Source: Cytophagales bacterium
GTDB taxonomy: Bacteria > Bacteroidota > Bacteroidia > Cytophagales > Cyclobacteriaceae
Length of the DNA stretch: 22,419 bases
Assembly: GCA_029262955.1 (NCBI GenBank)
Contig: JAJCYL010000532.1
Coordinates: 1-22,419, forward strand
Direction of reading: 5' to 3'
In this document: piece after piece, positions 1 through 9,457 of the stretch
How positions within the stretch are numbered: the stretch's first letter is position 1
Layout of the letters: the number at the start of each line of letters is the position of its first letter
Program-made: the position numbers and the translations under genes
Notes under the pieces: generated by a model
The model's database searches: none
Seen by the model: the letters and a program-made list of their open reading frames with translations, nothing else
What the model was told of the DNA's origin: nothing

Positions 1-1060
1 GCCCACGGTCAATTAACTTGATTGAGTGGATTTTTCCTGATAAAAATTTTCCCTCCCTGTCTGTGTACACCTTCAGGATCGGTGCAATCCCCTTTTCTGC
101 AAGAAGAGAGAATCTGCCGTAGGTGCAAAAATTGCCCAGACTATAGGCAATAATCCGATTATTGTAGAGGTCAATGGCTCTTGGGACATGTGGACCATGT
201 CCAAAAACAACATCTGCCCCTGCATCAATCATCATTCGGGATAATTCATAGACATTCCCTCTGTCTTCACCATAAAAAGTCTCGGTAGCCCTGGGAACGT
301 GCAGGTGCTCTCGCCCTTCTGCTCCTGCATGAAAAGAGGCAATAACGATGTCTGAAATACTATCCAAATGAGTAAAAATTTCTTTAATCCGATCGGGTTG
401 GTGTATACTGACGGTTCCTTTGTTTGGGGCAAAAGCAGCAAATCCTATCGTCAATCCCTCAACAGTGAAAGTTGTAAATGGGGCATCAATCAACCCAGCA
501 TATCGAATATTCAAAGAATCGAGAACTGACATAGTACTTTTTCTACCAGTATCGCCGAAATCCCCAGCATGGTTATTGGCCAAACTCATGATATCAAATC
601 CAGCGTCAACCAGATTCTCGGCATAACTGATGGGCGTTCGAAAAAGGTAACAAACCTTAGGGTTGCTACACTCTTTTTGTTCTCCTCCTTTATCCAGTAA
701 AACTCCCTCAAGATTACCAAATGTGATATCAGCCTGTGCAAGTGTATCTTTCACTTCCGCCCATAAGTCTCGACCGTTGTTGGGTGATAAATAGTCTGAG
801 GAGGGAAAGTTTGTGGCCATCATTATATCCCCAACACCAATAATGGTAATGGTGTCCTTGTAAGTGATAGCTGGTGCTAACTCGATTGGGTCAGGAGTTG
901 GAATTGTATCAATCGGAACCTGAGTTATTTGTACCAGGGAATCAAGTGACGTCGTATCTCTTGGTACTTGCTGAGTGGATGAGATGGGCCTGGAGGTTTT
1001 GCAGCTATATATCGATAGGGTGACTACGGCAAATACAAAAAAGGTTTTCTTCCAGCTCAT
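1..1060 (-). CDS. CapA-family metallophosphatase lipoprotein (partial, 3' end outside window)
   Basis: The minus strand is open from the ATG at 1058-1060 to the window edge, giving about 353 residues; the C-terminus is outside. The N-terminus is a lipoprotein signal (short basic start, hydrophobic run, Cys20 after SIYS; the -1 Ser is a little unusual). A Ser/Thr/Pro-rich linker (about 21-65) leads to a CapA/PGA_cap calcineurin-like fold: VGDIM with Asp78, FGNLEG at 114-119, the NNHAGDFG metal motif at 162-169, FHAGAEG at 243-249, and GHGPHVPR at 287-294. Known members were named for poly-gamma-glutamate capsule synthesis, but most stand-alone lipoprotein copies in Bacteroidota have no proven role. 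There are no capB/capC genes beside it, so capsule synthesis is not supported. It lies downstream of the M23 gene but is separated from it by a terminator. The family is confident; the substrate is unknown. Confidence 0.9.
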   Translation of the reverse strand, partial: MSWKKTFFVFAVVTLSIYSCKTSRPISSTQQVPRDTTSLDSLVQITQVPIDTIPTPDPIELAPAITYKDTITIIGVGDIMMATNFPSSDYLSPNNGRDLWAEVKDTLAQADITFGNLEGVLLDKGGEQKECSNPKVCYLFRTPISYAENLVDAGFDIMSLANNHAGDFGDTGRKSTMSVLDSLNIRYAGLIDAPFTTFTVEGLTIGFAAFAPNKGTVSIHQPDRIKEIFTHLDSISDIVIASFHAGAEGREHLHVPRATETFYGEDRGNVYELSRMMIDAGADVVFGHGPHVPRAIDLYNNRIIAYSLGNFCTYGRFSLLAEKGIAPILKVYTDREGKFLSGKIHSIKLIDRG

Positions 1061-1103
1061 TGGTGTAAATAAAAAGATTTGCAAGGACTTTAAAAATGCT
1101 GGA

Positions 1104-1133
1104 ACAAAAAAGGCTAACCACAATGACTAGCCT
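1104..1133 (-). terminator. Intrinsic terminator of the M23 peptidase gene
   Basis: On the minus strand, AGGCTA and TAGCCT form a 6-bp stem (1128-1133 with 1111-1116) around an 11-base loop, followed directly by a run of six T (1106-1111). It starts 24 bases after the M23 stop codon and ends before the capA-like start, so it should separate the two minus-strand genes. Confidence 0.7.
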
Positions 1134-1156
1134 CTAAATCTTTCTGCGCTCTTCTT

Positions 1157-2131
1157 TCAACCTAATGATTGGTTCTCAATAGAGGCGAGGATCAATATTT
1201 TTTCGTACTCGTCTGCTTGTAAGTCCTGGAAGAAGTAGTGAACCGGGTTAACTCGCCTTCCGTCTTTGTGAACCTCATAATGGAGGTGTGGTGCGGTCGA
1301 TTTACCGGTATTTCCGACATACCCGATGATTTCCCCACGCTTTACTTTTTGTCCTTTTTTGACATTGAACCTGTCCATATGGAGGTATAAAGTAACGTAG
1401 CCAAATCCATGGTCAAGTTTAATCATGTTACCACTTGCGTAAGTCTTCTTTACAACTTTAATAACTCCATCACCAGTGGCATATATAGGGGTCCCAATTG
1501 GTGCTGAAAAATCTATACCAGCATGCATTTTGCGAACCTTATAGATAGGGTCTATACGTGTGCCAAAACCTGAAGACAAGCGTTTCAATTCCTTGTTTGA
1601 TACTGGCTGAATAGCTGGAATAGAAGCTAAAAGTGCCGCTTTATTTGTGGCCATGTTTACAATTTCATCATAAGACATAGTCTGTATGTACATTTTTTTC
1701 TTCAGATGATCAATCTTCCGATATGCATTGATCACCAAATCTTCGTTTTCCAAATTAGCTTCTGTGAGATGACGGTAACGATCAGAACCACCTACACCCG
1801 CGTTTCGGATTGATTGGGCAATTGGATCAGCTTCAAAAATGACGCGATAAATGTTGTCATCTCTGTCCTGAAGTGCCGTAAGCATCTGGTTGGCATTGTC
1901 CATTTCCTTTTTCATCAACTTGTAATGGAAATTTAATTCCTCGTTCTGCTTTTTGAGTAGCGCTTCTTTAGGTGAGTCGAAATAGCTTGAATAGCCAAAA
2001 AGGATACCAATTGCCAGGATCAATGCAACTGAGAAAAACCCAAGAAAATTCAGGGTAACATCCCATGTGCTGACCTTGACCCGCTCGTACTTGCAGGTCT
2101 CCGTATCGTAGTAATACTTTATTCTAGCCAT
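1157..2131 (-). CDS. Membrane-anchored M23 family metallopeptidase (LytM/peptidoglycan endopeptidase type)
   Basis: A 324-residue protein. It has a short basic cytoplasmic start, one membrane helix (about 27-48), then a periplasmic helical or coiled region (about 54-160) and a C-terminal LytM domain (about 185-300). The domain has all zinc-site residues: HAGID (His203, Asp207) and HLH (His282, His284), plus His251 in YLHMDRF; by family knowledge His203, Asp207 and His284 bind zinc while His251 and His282 assist catalysis. An intact site suggests a true peptidoglycan cross-link hydrolase rather than a degenerate EnvC/NlpD-type activator. An M23 gene divergent from alaS is, from memory, a recurrent arrangement in Bacteroidota. 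A candidate promoter lies at 2198-2230 and a terminator at 1104-1133, so it appears to be a single-gene unit. Confidence 0.93.
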   Translation of the reverse strand: MARIKYYYDTETCKYERVKVSTWDVTLNFLGFFSVALILAIGILFGYSSYFDSPKEALLKKQNEELNFHYKLMKKEMDNANQMLTALQDRDDNIYRVIFEADPIAQSIRNAGVGGSDRYRHLTEANLENEDLVINAYRKIDHLKKKMYIQTMSYDEIVNMATNKAALLASIPAIQPVSNKELKRLSSGFGTRIDPIYKVRKMHAGIDFSAPIGTPIYATGDGVIKVVKKTYASGNMIKLDHGFGYVTLYLHMDRFNVKKGQKVKRGEIIGYVGNTGKSTAPHLHYEVHKDGRRVNPVHYFFQDLQADEYEKILILASIENQSLG

Positions 2132-2197
2132 GAATGGATAATCTCTTAATTTTGCCCCTCTTTATTAAAGGGAATACCCTCATAAAGATATTTAGCG

Positions 2198-2230
2198 CAA
2201 ATATACGCATTTTCTAAGAAAAGGATTCAA
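2198..2230 (-). promoter_or_regulatory. Candidate Bacteroidota-type promoter for the M23 gene
   Basis: On the minus strand TATATTTG (2198-2205) is an exact match to the TAnnTTTG -7 box of Bacteroidota primary-sigma promoters. A TTG lies 22 bases upstream (2228-2230), slightly beyond the usual 19-21 spacing. It would give a leader of about 60 bases. The divergent alaS promoter must lie in the same 128-base gap, but I see no clean match for it. Confidence 0.45.
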
Positions 2231-2259
2231 TATACCAAGCTCAGGCATTACAAGAAAGA

Positions 2260-4896
2260 ATGACTTCTAAAGAGATTAGACAACAATTTATTGATTTTTT
2301 TAAGGCGAAAGAGCACTTGATAGTACCCTCAGCCCCCATGGTGCTTCATAGTGATCCAACTTTGATGTTTACCAATGCGGGGATGAATCAGTTCAAGGAC
2401 TATTTTTTGGGAAATACTGACCCTAAATCAAGAAGAATTGCAGACACTCAGAAATGTTTAAGGGTCAGTGGAAAGCACAATGACCTTGAGGAAGTAGGGA
2501 TAGATACCTATCACCACACCATGTTCGAAATGCTTGGCAACTGGTCATTTGGCGACTATTTTAAAAAGGAAGCAATCGCATGGGCATGGGAGCTATTGAC
2601 AGAGGTCTATAAACTACCCAAAGAACGGCTTTACGCGACTGTTTTTGGTGGAGATGAACAAGATGGGCTAGAGCGAGATCAGGAAGCGTACGATTATTGG
2701 AAGAAGGTAATCGATGAAGATTCGATTATTTACTGTGGGAAAAAGGACAATTTCTGGGAAATGGGAGATGTTGGCCCTTGTGGCCCATGTTCAGAAATCC
2801 ATATTGATCTGAGATCTGAAGAGGATATGGCAAAAACGCCTGGAAAGGAGCTTGTAAATGCTGACCACCCGGAGGTTATTGAGATTTGGAACCTCGTATT
2901 TATCCAGTTTGAGCGTTTATCAGACAGTTCCTTAAAGCCGCTCCCCGCAAAACACGTTGATACCGGAATGGGGTTTGAAAGACTGTGCATGGTAATTCAG
3001 GGCAAAAAATCCAGCTATGATTCCGACGTATTTTCCCCTCTTATTGGGCATTTGGAAAAGAAATCGAGTCAGGAATATGGTGCTGACGAAAAGGTTGATG
3101 TCGCCATGAGGGTTATCGTTGATCACGTAAGGGCTATCACATTTGCAATAGCAGATGCTCAATTGCCATCGAACAATAAAGCCGGTTATGTCATAAGAAG
3201 GATTTTAAGAAGAGCTGTTCGATATGGTTATACCTTTCTGGATTTAAAGGAGCCTTTTATATACGAATTGATCCCAATTTTGGCGGCACAATTTGAGGAC
3301 GTGTTCCCGGAAGTAAAGAGTCAGGAAGAGTTCATTGCTCGAGTAGTACGAGAAGAGGAGTCTAATTTTCTAAGAACTTTAGACAAGGGTTTGAAGCGAA
3401 TTGAAGTAATTCATACTGAACTCGAAGGTGCTGCAAAAAGGGAGATTGACGCATCAAAAAGCTTTGAACTTTATGATACCTACGGATTTCCACTTGACTT
3501 AACAGCTCTGATTGCACGAGAAAAGGGTTTAAAAGTAGATGAGGAAGGTTTCAAAGGAGAAATGCAGATCCAAAAGGACCGCTCAAAGAATGCTGCCAAA
3601 GTGTCAACGGGGGATTGGACCCTCCTGATATCGGACGTTGAGCCAGAATTTATCGGTTATGATTCTCTGGTTTCCTCATCACGCATTGTGAAGTATCGGC
3701 AGGTAGAGGAAAAGGAAAAGAAATATTTCCAAATTGTGCTGGATAAAACACCATTTTATGCTGAGAGTGGCGGACAAGTTGGGGATACCGGGTACATTGA
3801 ATTCAATGGGCAAAAAACTTCCATTATTGATACCAGGAAGGAAAACGACCTAACCATTCATTTGGCAAATGAGTTACCCACAGATTTGGATGGAACTTTT
3901 GAGAGCGTGGTAAATTCAAAAAAACGGTTACTTACGATGAATAACCATTCAGCTACACACCTGATGCATGCGGCACTCCGTGAAGTTTTGGGAGATCATG
4001 TTCAACAGAAGGGCTCTCTGGTTAACGAGAAGATATTGCGTTTTGATTTTTCTCATTTTTCTAAAATGACGGATGAAGAAATCAAAAAAGTAGAAACCAT
4101 TGTTAACCAAAAAATAAGAGAAAATATTCCTAAACAAGAAGATCGCAACGTGCCAATCCAAGAAGCCAAGGATCGAGGAGCAACGGCACTTTTTGGAGAG
4201 AAGTATGGTGATTTCGTGCGGGTAATAACGTTTGATAAGAATTTTTCTTTGGAATTATGCGGAGGTACACATGTTGAAGCGACCGGTAACATTGGACTTT
4301 TCAAGATTATATCGGAGGGTTCGGTAGCCGCCGGAATACGCAGAATTGAAGCAATTACGGCAGAAAGAGCAGAAACTTATATCAACGATGAGGAGAAATT
4401 ACTGGATAACATTAGAACAATTCTTAAGAATCCTCCGGATGTTTTAAAGGCGGTTGAGGCATTATCGAAGGAAAGGGATTTGTTGAAAAAGCAAATGGAG
4501 AAACTTCAATTGAAACAAGTTAATAGCTTGAAGATTGGAATGATGAAATCAGCAACCGATGTTAATGGAGTCCAGGTAATTATTCAAAAAGTTGAACTCC
4601 AAAGTGCAGATGCATTGAAGAAGTTGGCCTACGATCTTAGAAATGATGTAAAAAACCTGTTCTTGGTGATTGCAGCAGATATTGATGGCCGCCCGCAAGT
4701 AGCCGTAATGGCCTCAGATAACATTGTTTCGGAAAAAAGTGTTCATGCCGGCAATTTGGTAAAGGAATTAGCCAAAGAGATAAAAGGAGGTGGCGGAGGT
4801 CAGCCATTTTTTGCAACTGCTGGAGGAAGTGACGCCAATGGTCTTGAAAAAGTTGTGAGTAAAGGAATGAAAATGGCTCAGGATCTTTTTGCTTAA
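2260..4896 (+). CDS. alaS: Alanine--tRNA ligase
   Basis: An 878-residue cytoplasmic enzyme that charges tRNA-Ala, of normal family length. The class II catalytic core is N-terminal, with motif 2 at HHTMFEMLGNWSFGDYFK (85-102). The editing domain that clears Ser- and Gly-tRNA-Ala has the four zinc-site residues His563, His567 (HSATH) and Cys667, His671 (CGGTH). The C-Ala domain ends with the GGGGGQP motif (843-849). No domain is truncated and no frame is broken. The ATG start fits the family N-terminus (TSKEIRQQFIDFF). gatB follows 113 bases later on the same strand. Confidence 0.98.
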   Translation: MTSKEIRQQFIDFFKAKEHLIVPSAPMVLHSDPTLMFTNAGMNQFKDYFLGNTDPKSRRIADTQKCLRVSGKHNDLEEVGIDTYHHTMFEMLGNWSFGDYFKKEAIAWAWELLTEVYKLPKERLYATVFGGDEQDGLERDQEAYDYWKKVIDEDSIIYCGKKDNFWEMGDVGPCGPCSEIHIDLRSEEDMAKTPGKELVNADHPEVIEIWNLVFIQFERLSDSSLKPLPAKHVDTGMGFERLCMVIQGKKSSYDSDVFSPLIGHLEKKSSQEYGADEKVDVAMRVIVDHVRAITFAIADAQLPSNNKAGYVIRRILRRAVRYGYTFLDLKEPFIYELIPILAAQFEDVFPEVKSQEEFIARVVREEESNFLRTLDKGLKRIEVIHTELEGAAKREIDASKSFELYDTYGFPLDLTALIAREKGLKVDEEGFKGEMQIQKDRSKNAAKVSTGDWTLLISDVEPEFIGYDSLVSSSRIVKYRQVEEKEKKYFQIVLDKTPFYAESGGQVGDTGYIEFNGQKTSIIDTRKENDLTIHLANELPTDLDGTFESVVNSKKRLLTMNNHSATHLMHAALREVLGDHVQQKGSLVNEKILRFDFSHFSKMTDEEIKKVETIVNQKIRENIPKQEDRNVPIQEAKDRGATALFGEKYGDFVRVITFDKNFSLELCGGTHVEATGNIGLFKIISEGSVAAGIRRIEAITAERAETYINDEEKLLDNIRTILKNPPDVLKAVEALSKERDLLKKQMEKLQLKQVNSLKIGMMKSATDVNGVQVIIQKVELQSADALKKLAYDLRNDVKNLFLVIAADIDGRPQVAVMASDNIVSEKSVHAGNLVKELAKEIKGGGGGQPFFATAGGSDANGLEKVVSKGMKMAQDLFA

Positions 4897-4900
4897 GATT

Positions 4901-4937
4901 GAGGTAAGTTGCGAATGGAATTACGAACTTTGACCTC
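4901..4937 (+). other. Imperfect hairpin just after alaS
   Basis: GAGGT (4901-4905) pairs with ACCTC (4933-4937), and an inner AAGTT/AACTT pair with small bulges extends the stem. No T-run follows on the plus strand, so it is at best a weak or Rho-assisted transcript end, or an RNA 3'-end stabiliser. The rest of the 113-base gap to gatB shows nothing recognisable. Confidence 0.25.
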
Positions 4938-5009
4938 TGATACGTTAGCCCCTCATTCTACAAATAACCCAAGTATTTAAGATTCAACAAAGTTTATTGT
5001 AAACCATTT

Positions 5010-6461
5010 ATGGGTTTGAAAGGCAAATACAAGCCAACCATTGGCCTGGAGGTACATATTCAGTTAGCTACAGAAAGTAAGATCTTTTGTGCTGACAGAA
5101 ACGAGTATGGATCTGAACCTAACTCCAACATTAGTGTGGTTAGTTTGGCTCATCCCGGGACATTGCCAATATTGAACAAAAAGGCAATTGAGTATGCCAT
5201 CCGCATGGGGTTGGCATGTGATTCTGAGATCAGCCAGCAAATGTTCTTTGATCGAAAAAATTACTTTTATCCTGATTTGCCAAAGGGATACCAATTGACC
5301 CAGGATAAGACGCCAATTTGTAAAGGCGGGCGAATAAAAATAACAGATACAAAAGGTATTGAAAAAACAATTACCCTAACCAAGATTCATCTAGAAGAAG
5401 ATGCCGGTAAATTAGTGCATGACCCTGATGCGGGAGATTCGAATGTTGATTTCAACCGAGCCGGAGTTCCATTGATTGAACTAGTTACAGATCCTGTAAT
5501 TACCGAACCAGATGATGCTGCCATCCTGATGACGGAGATACGCAAAATGGTTCGCTATCTGGAAATAAGTACCGGGGATATGGAGAAGGGATCATTACGA
5601 TGTGATGCGAATGTGTCCATCTCACCTGAAGGAATTGAGGAGTTAGGGATGAAAGTCGAGGTGAAAAACATGAATTCTTTTAAGCATGTTAAACAAGCAA
5701 TACTTTTTGAAATTGACCGTCAAACCCAATTATTGGAGCAAGGTGATCCGGTAATTAGCGAAACCCGTCTTTACGATGTGGAATCTGGACAGACCTATGA
5801 CATGAGAACAAAGGAGGAATTGAATGATTACAGATATTTCCCTGAGCCGGACTTGTGCCCTTTTGAAATCTCCGATGAATGGTTATCTACAATAAAGTCG
5901 GCTATGCCATTACTAGCCCAGCAGTTCGTTGACAAGTTTGTTAATGAGTTCGGGCTTAACAGAAAGACTGCGGTTACACTTACTGAGACTAAGGATCTGG
6001 CAGTGTATTACGTTGAACTTTGCCAACTGGTTAATGATCAAAAAGCGGCGGCGAACTGGATGATTGGCCCGGTTAAGTCATATTTGAATGAGAGCGGAAA
6101 GGCTATAAATGAAACCACCCTATCTGTCACCCAACTGGCAGGCCTGGTAAATATGGTTATATCCAATAAGATCAGTTTTTCAAAGGCTTCAAGTGAGGTC
6201 TTACCCTTGCTTTTGAATGATTCACAATTATCAGCTGACCAAGCCGCCAATCAATTGGGTGCATTAATCCAGAATAATGGAGAAGAGCTGGAGGTTGTCA
6301 TTCAATCAATATTGAGACAATACCCTGATAAGGTTAAAGCTTATAAAAACGGAAAAAAAGGTCTCCTAGGTCTATTTATGGGTGAAGTAATGAAAAAGAC
6401 TAAAGGCACTGCTGATCCAAAAAAAGCCAATCAAATTTTGGAGGCAGCACTTGAATCTTAA
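5010..6461 (+). CDS. gatB: Aspartyl/glutamyl-tRNA(Asn/Gln) amidotransferase subunit B
   Basis: A 483-residue GatB, the kinase/transamidase subunit of GatCAB, which converts Glu-tRNA-Gln (and often Asp-tRNA-Asn) to the amide form. The family start motif GLEVHIQL is at about residues 12-19, followed by HPGTLP, FDRKNYFYPDLPKGYQ, HLEEDAGK, RCDANVS and EVKNMNSF, all hallmark GatB blocks. The C-terminal helical YqeY-like tail occupies about 330-483. The cradle lacks the paired CxC zinc cysteines of zinc-binding GatBs (FCADRN here), which by family knowledge is tolerated. gatA and gatC are not in this window, so the complex is encoded at dispersed loci. No terminator is evident after the gene. Confidence 0.97.
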   Translation: MGLKGKYKPTIGLEVHIQLATESKIFCADRNEYGSEPNSNISVVSLAHPGTLPILNKKAIEYAIRMGLACDSEISQQMFFDRKNYFYPDLPKGYQLTQDKTPICKGGRIKITDTKGIEKTITLTKIHLEEDAGKLVHDPDAGDSNVDFNRAGVPLIELVTDPVITEPDDAAILMTEIRKMVRYLEISTGDMEKGSLRCDANVSISPEGIEELGMKVEVKNMNSFKHVKQAILFEIDRQTQLLEQGDPVISETRLYDVESGQTYDMRTKEELNDYRYFPEPDLCPFEISDEWLSTIKSAMPLLAQQFVDKFVNEFGLNRKTAVTLTETKDLAVYYVELCQLVNDQKAAANWMIGPVKSYLNESGKAINETTLSVTQLAGLVNMVISNKISFSKASSEVLPLLLNDSQLSADQAANQLGALIQNNGEELEVVIQSILRQYPDKVKAYKNGKKGLLGLFMGEVMKKTKGTADPKKANQILEAALES

Positions 6462-6822
6462 ATCAGCTATCAGTTATAGTTCATATCGTAGAGGGAATGT
6501 ATCTTTTTTCTATTTAATACACCTTCATTCAATGGCTTAACTATTCAAGATAATTCTGTAGCCGCTTGGCGTCTGATCGTTTGTAATGACCTGGGTAGCG
6601 ATTTTGGAAAAATAATTTTCGGACAGCTATCTCGCGTTTTTTTGTTTTACTCCATTTTCTACCCTCTTTAGCGCATCAGAATTCGTTGATTGATGTAGTC
6701 ATTCTCAATCTTTATTGTCAGTTATCTCAAACCGTCTTTCAACCCATATTACTGACCATCCCTGATCTGTTTTACATTGAGTGCTGTTCTCAATAAATTA
6801 CCTCCACTCAAAACAGTACATC
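6462..6822. other. 361-base gap between gatB and the M14 peptidase gene
   Basis: There is no recognised RNA gene, strong terminator or clear -7/-33 promoter pair. The only feature noted is a 44-codon open stretch on the minus strand (6541-6675) with no ATG, GTG or TTG start; it is described as a low-interest finding. The sequence just before the M14 start is AT-rich and should hold its promoter. Confidence 0.5.
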
Positions 6823-9417
6823 ATGAAAAGCATCATACATCGCAAAACATTGCTCTCAATAGTGACCCTCATCGTTCTATCATTTTTTTCTCAGGTGGTA
6901 TTGGCCCAGGAAATCCCTTCGCCAGAAGACTTTTTTGGACACAAAATGGGTGCCGATCGGAAATTGGCTCATTGGAATGACCTGGTAAAATATTACAACC
7001 AGCTAGGGGAAAGCAGCCCAAGAATGAACGTAGTCAATATGGGTAAGACCACCCTTGGCAATCCATTCCTCGCTTTATACATATCTTCTCCTGAGAATCT
7101 GGCCAAACTAGAAGAGTATCGCTTGATGAATGCCAAGTTGAGCGATCCCCGAGGTGTTCCAAAAACAGAAATCGATAGAATTATTGCTGATGGAAAGGCC
7201 GTCATAGTCCAGTCATTTGGCCTCCACTCTACAGAAGTGGCTGCCAGTCAAACAGCGGCGGAGGTGACCTATGATATGCTCACCCGAGATGACTCTGAGA
7301 TGAAGCGTATTTTGGATAACACCATTGCCATAATGATACCATGTTTCAATCCGGATGGCGAAATCATGGTGACTGAATGGTACAATAAAACATTGGGAAC
7401 TGAATATGAAGGGTCATATCTACCTAATCTTTATCATCATTATATCGGGCATGACAATAATAGGGATGCCTACATGAGAAATACGGTGGAGTCGCTGTAT
7501 GGTGCAAACATTATGTTTAAGCAATGGATGCCACAGGCCTACATTGATCATCATCAAATGGGGTCTTACGGTGCAAGAATTTACTTGCCTCCATATGCAG
7601 AACCAACTCGCCCTGATGGTGATCCTTTGGTGTGGAGAGAGATGTCATGGTATGGTGCACATATGGCTTATAAGGAAGAAGAGAATGAAAAAGCAGGAGT
7701 AGTTAATGCCGCCATATATTCTGGCTGGGGTCATTTTGGATTCCATTGGATCACTCCTTTTCACAATATCGCTGGTATGCTCACAGAATCAGCTAGTGCA
7801 ACTCTGGCTACTCCGCTTTATATCCACCCTGATCAGTTAGAAGGGAACATTCATGGCATGCCGAAATACGAGGAACAAACAACTTTTCCAAACCCATGGC
7901 CGGGAGGATGGTGGCGAGTTCGAGATATCGTTGAGCAACAAAAAATCGCGGCACTGGCCGCATTGGATTTGGCCGCTCGGAATAGGGAAACCGTACTAAA
8001 GAACATGTACCTTAAAGCTAGCCGGCAGACTGAGCGTGGTGCAAATGGTGATATAAAAGCTTATGTAATTCCGGCCGATCAACACGACCCCCTTACTGCA
8101 GTAAAATTGGTGAATGTCCTATTGGGCCAGGGTATAGAAGTGAGGCGATCAAATGGAGAATTTGTTCATGAGGGCCAGGTCTATGGGCAAGGCTCTTTTG
8201 TAGTGACTATGGCGCAGCCTAAACGGGGTTTGGTTCGCTGGCTCTTGGGAAGAACTTATTATCCGGATAACAGTTACACAAGAGATCGTGATGGTCGACC
8301 AATTCGGCCCTACGATATGTCTACTGACAACATCGCCGAATACTTTGGTGTAAGGGCTGATCCGGTTAAAACTGCCGTCACTGGCAATCATCCTGCGCTG
8401 AGCCAGGATATTGATCCTTCAGGGCAAGTAACCAAGGGTCAGAATGGCTATGTCATTGATGGTCGTTCTAACGATAGTTTTACGGCGGTAAATATGCTCT
8501 GGGATAACAAAATCAAAGTTAGAAGAGCAAGTGTGACTGGTGCTGGAATTAGGGCAGGAGACTTTATTGTGCCCTCATCAGCATCGACCACTGTGCTTAA
8601 TCAGGTAGCACAACAAACCGGAGTCAATTTTAATGCTTTGAAAGCAGACCTTTCAGGAAACAGTAATCCCGTAAATCGTCAGCGAATTGCAATGTATCAA
8701 CGCTACCTCGGAGGCAACATGGATGAAGGGTGGTCAAGGTTGTTATTGGAGAATTTCAAGTTTCCTTATGCAACAATCATGGATAAGGAATTAAAAGCTG
8801 GTGATCTCAATAAGAAGTATGATGTCATAATTTTACCTGACGACACGAAAGTTCGCATGACTGGTGAGGGGTGGGAAGATTTTTCCAGGGGTCACCCAGA
8901 TTCGTATCCACCCGAATACAGGACTGGCTTTGGGCAACAGGGGATTAAATCGTTGAAAGCTTTTGTAGAGAATGGGGGAACGCTATTGACTTTTGGTCAG
9001 GCAGGTGAGCTACCCATTGATGAATTTAAGCTTCCTATTAGAAATGTGGTCGAAAAAGTTGACTCAAAGGATTTCTGGTCTCCAGGATCTACATTAAAAA
9101 TGAAATTTGACAATACTAATCCGTTGGCTTATGGGATGCCTGACGACGGGGTTGGTTTGTTTATAGTAAACAATGATGTCTACGAAGTTATTCAAAGCAA
9201 AGACAACCATGAGATTGAAAGAGTCGCCACATTTATTGACCGTGATGTGCTACAAAGTGGATGGTTAGTTGGTGAAGAAGTTATAGCGGAGAAAGCGGCC
9301 ATGGTTTCTGTTGGCATGAGGAAAGGCCGGGTAGTGATGATTGGTTTCAGACCACAGCATCGGGTGCAAACCCATGGGACGTTTAAATTGGTATTTAACT
9401 CATTGGTTTCGAGGTGA
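6823..9417 (+). CDS. Secreted M14-family zinc carboxypeptidase with C-terminal amidotransferase-like domain
   Basis: An 864-residue exported protein. I chose the ATG at 6823 because it begins a clean signal peptide (MKSIIHRKTLLSIV..., cleavage after VLA at about residue 28); an upstream GTG at 6781 would add 14 unsuitable residues. The M14 domain (about 40-340) shows the zinc pair HSTE (His135, Glu138), FNPDG (176-180), NNRD (213-216) with the likely substrate-binding Arg, a third zinc His in YIDHHQMGS (His244 or His245), and LTESAS (Glu323) as probable catalytic Glu. The rest (about 420-864) is a long tail; the stretch from about 660 (YDVIILPD, then FVENGGTLLTFG) resembles a class I glutamine-amidotransferase/DJ-1-like fold without an obvious catalytic Cys. 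It probably trims peptides in the periplasm or outside the cell. The substrate is unknown. Confidence 0.9.
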   Translation: MKSIIHRKTLLSIVTLIVLSFFSQVVLAQEIPSPEDFFGHKMGADRKLAHWNDLVKYYNQLGESSPRMNVVNMGKTTLGNPFLALYISSPENLAKLEEYRLMNAKLSDPRGVPKTEIDRIIADGKAVIVQSFGLHSTEVAASQTAAEVTYDMLTRDDSEMKRILDNTIAIMIPCFNPDGEIMVTEWYNKTLGTEYEGSYLPNLYHHYIGHDNNRDAYMRNTVESLYGANIMFKQWMPQAYIDHHQMGSYGARIYLPPYAEPTRPDGDPLVWREMSWYGAHMAYKEEENEKAGVVNAAIYSGWGHFGFHWITPFHNIAGMLTESASATLATPLYIHPDQLEGNIHGMPKYEEQTTFPNPWPGGWWRVRDIVEQQKIAALAALDLAARNRETVLKNMYLKASRQTERGANGDIKAYVIPADQHDPLTAVKLVNVLLGQGIEVRRSNGEFVHEGQVYGQGSFVVTMAQPKRGLVRWLLGRTYYPDNSYTRDRDGRPIRPYDMSTDNIAEYFGVRADPVKTAVTGNHPALSQDIDPSGQVTKGQNGYVIDGRSNDSFTAVNMLWDNKIKVRRASVTGAGIRAGDFIVPSSASTTVLNQVAQQTGVNFNALKADLSGNSNPVNRQRIAMYQRYLGGNMDEGWSRLLLENFKFPYATIMDKELKAGDLNKKYDVIILPDDTKVRMTGEGWEDFSRGHPDSYPPEYRTGFGQQGIKSLKAFVENGGTLLTFGQAGELPIDEFKLPIRNVVEKVDSKDFWSPGSTLKMKFDNTNPLAYGMPDDGVGLFIVNNDVYEVIQSKDNHEIERVATFIDRDVLQSGWLVGEEVIAEKAAMVSVGMRKGRVVMIGFRPQHRVQTHGTFKLVFNSLVSR

Positions 9418-9457
9418 TGGAAATTCTAAGAATTGACGGGGTTTTTTGAGTGGATCT

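Noticed and set aside
4053..4304. Minus-strand frame inside alaS
   Set aside because: It lies wholly within the conserved editing domain of alaS and has no family features.
6781..6822. GTG start extending the M14 gene by 14 codons
   Set aside because: The ATG at 6823 begins a proper signal peptide; the extension would bury it.
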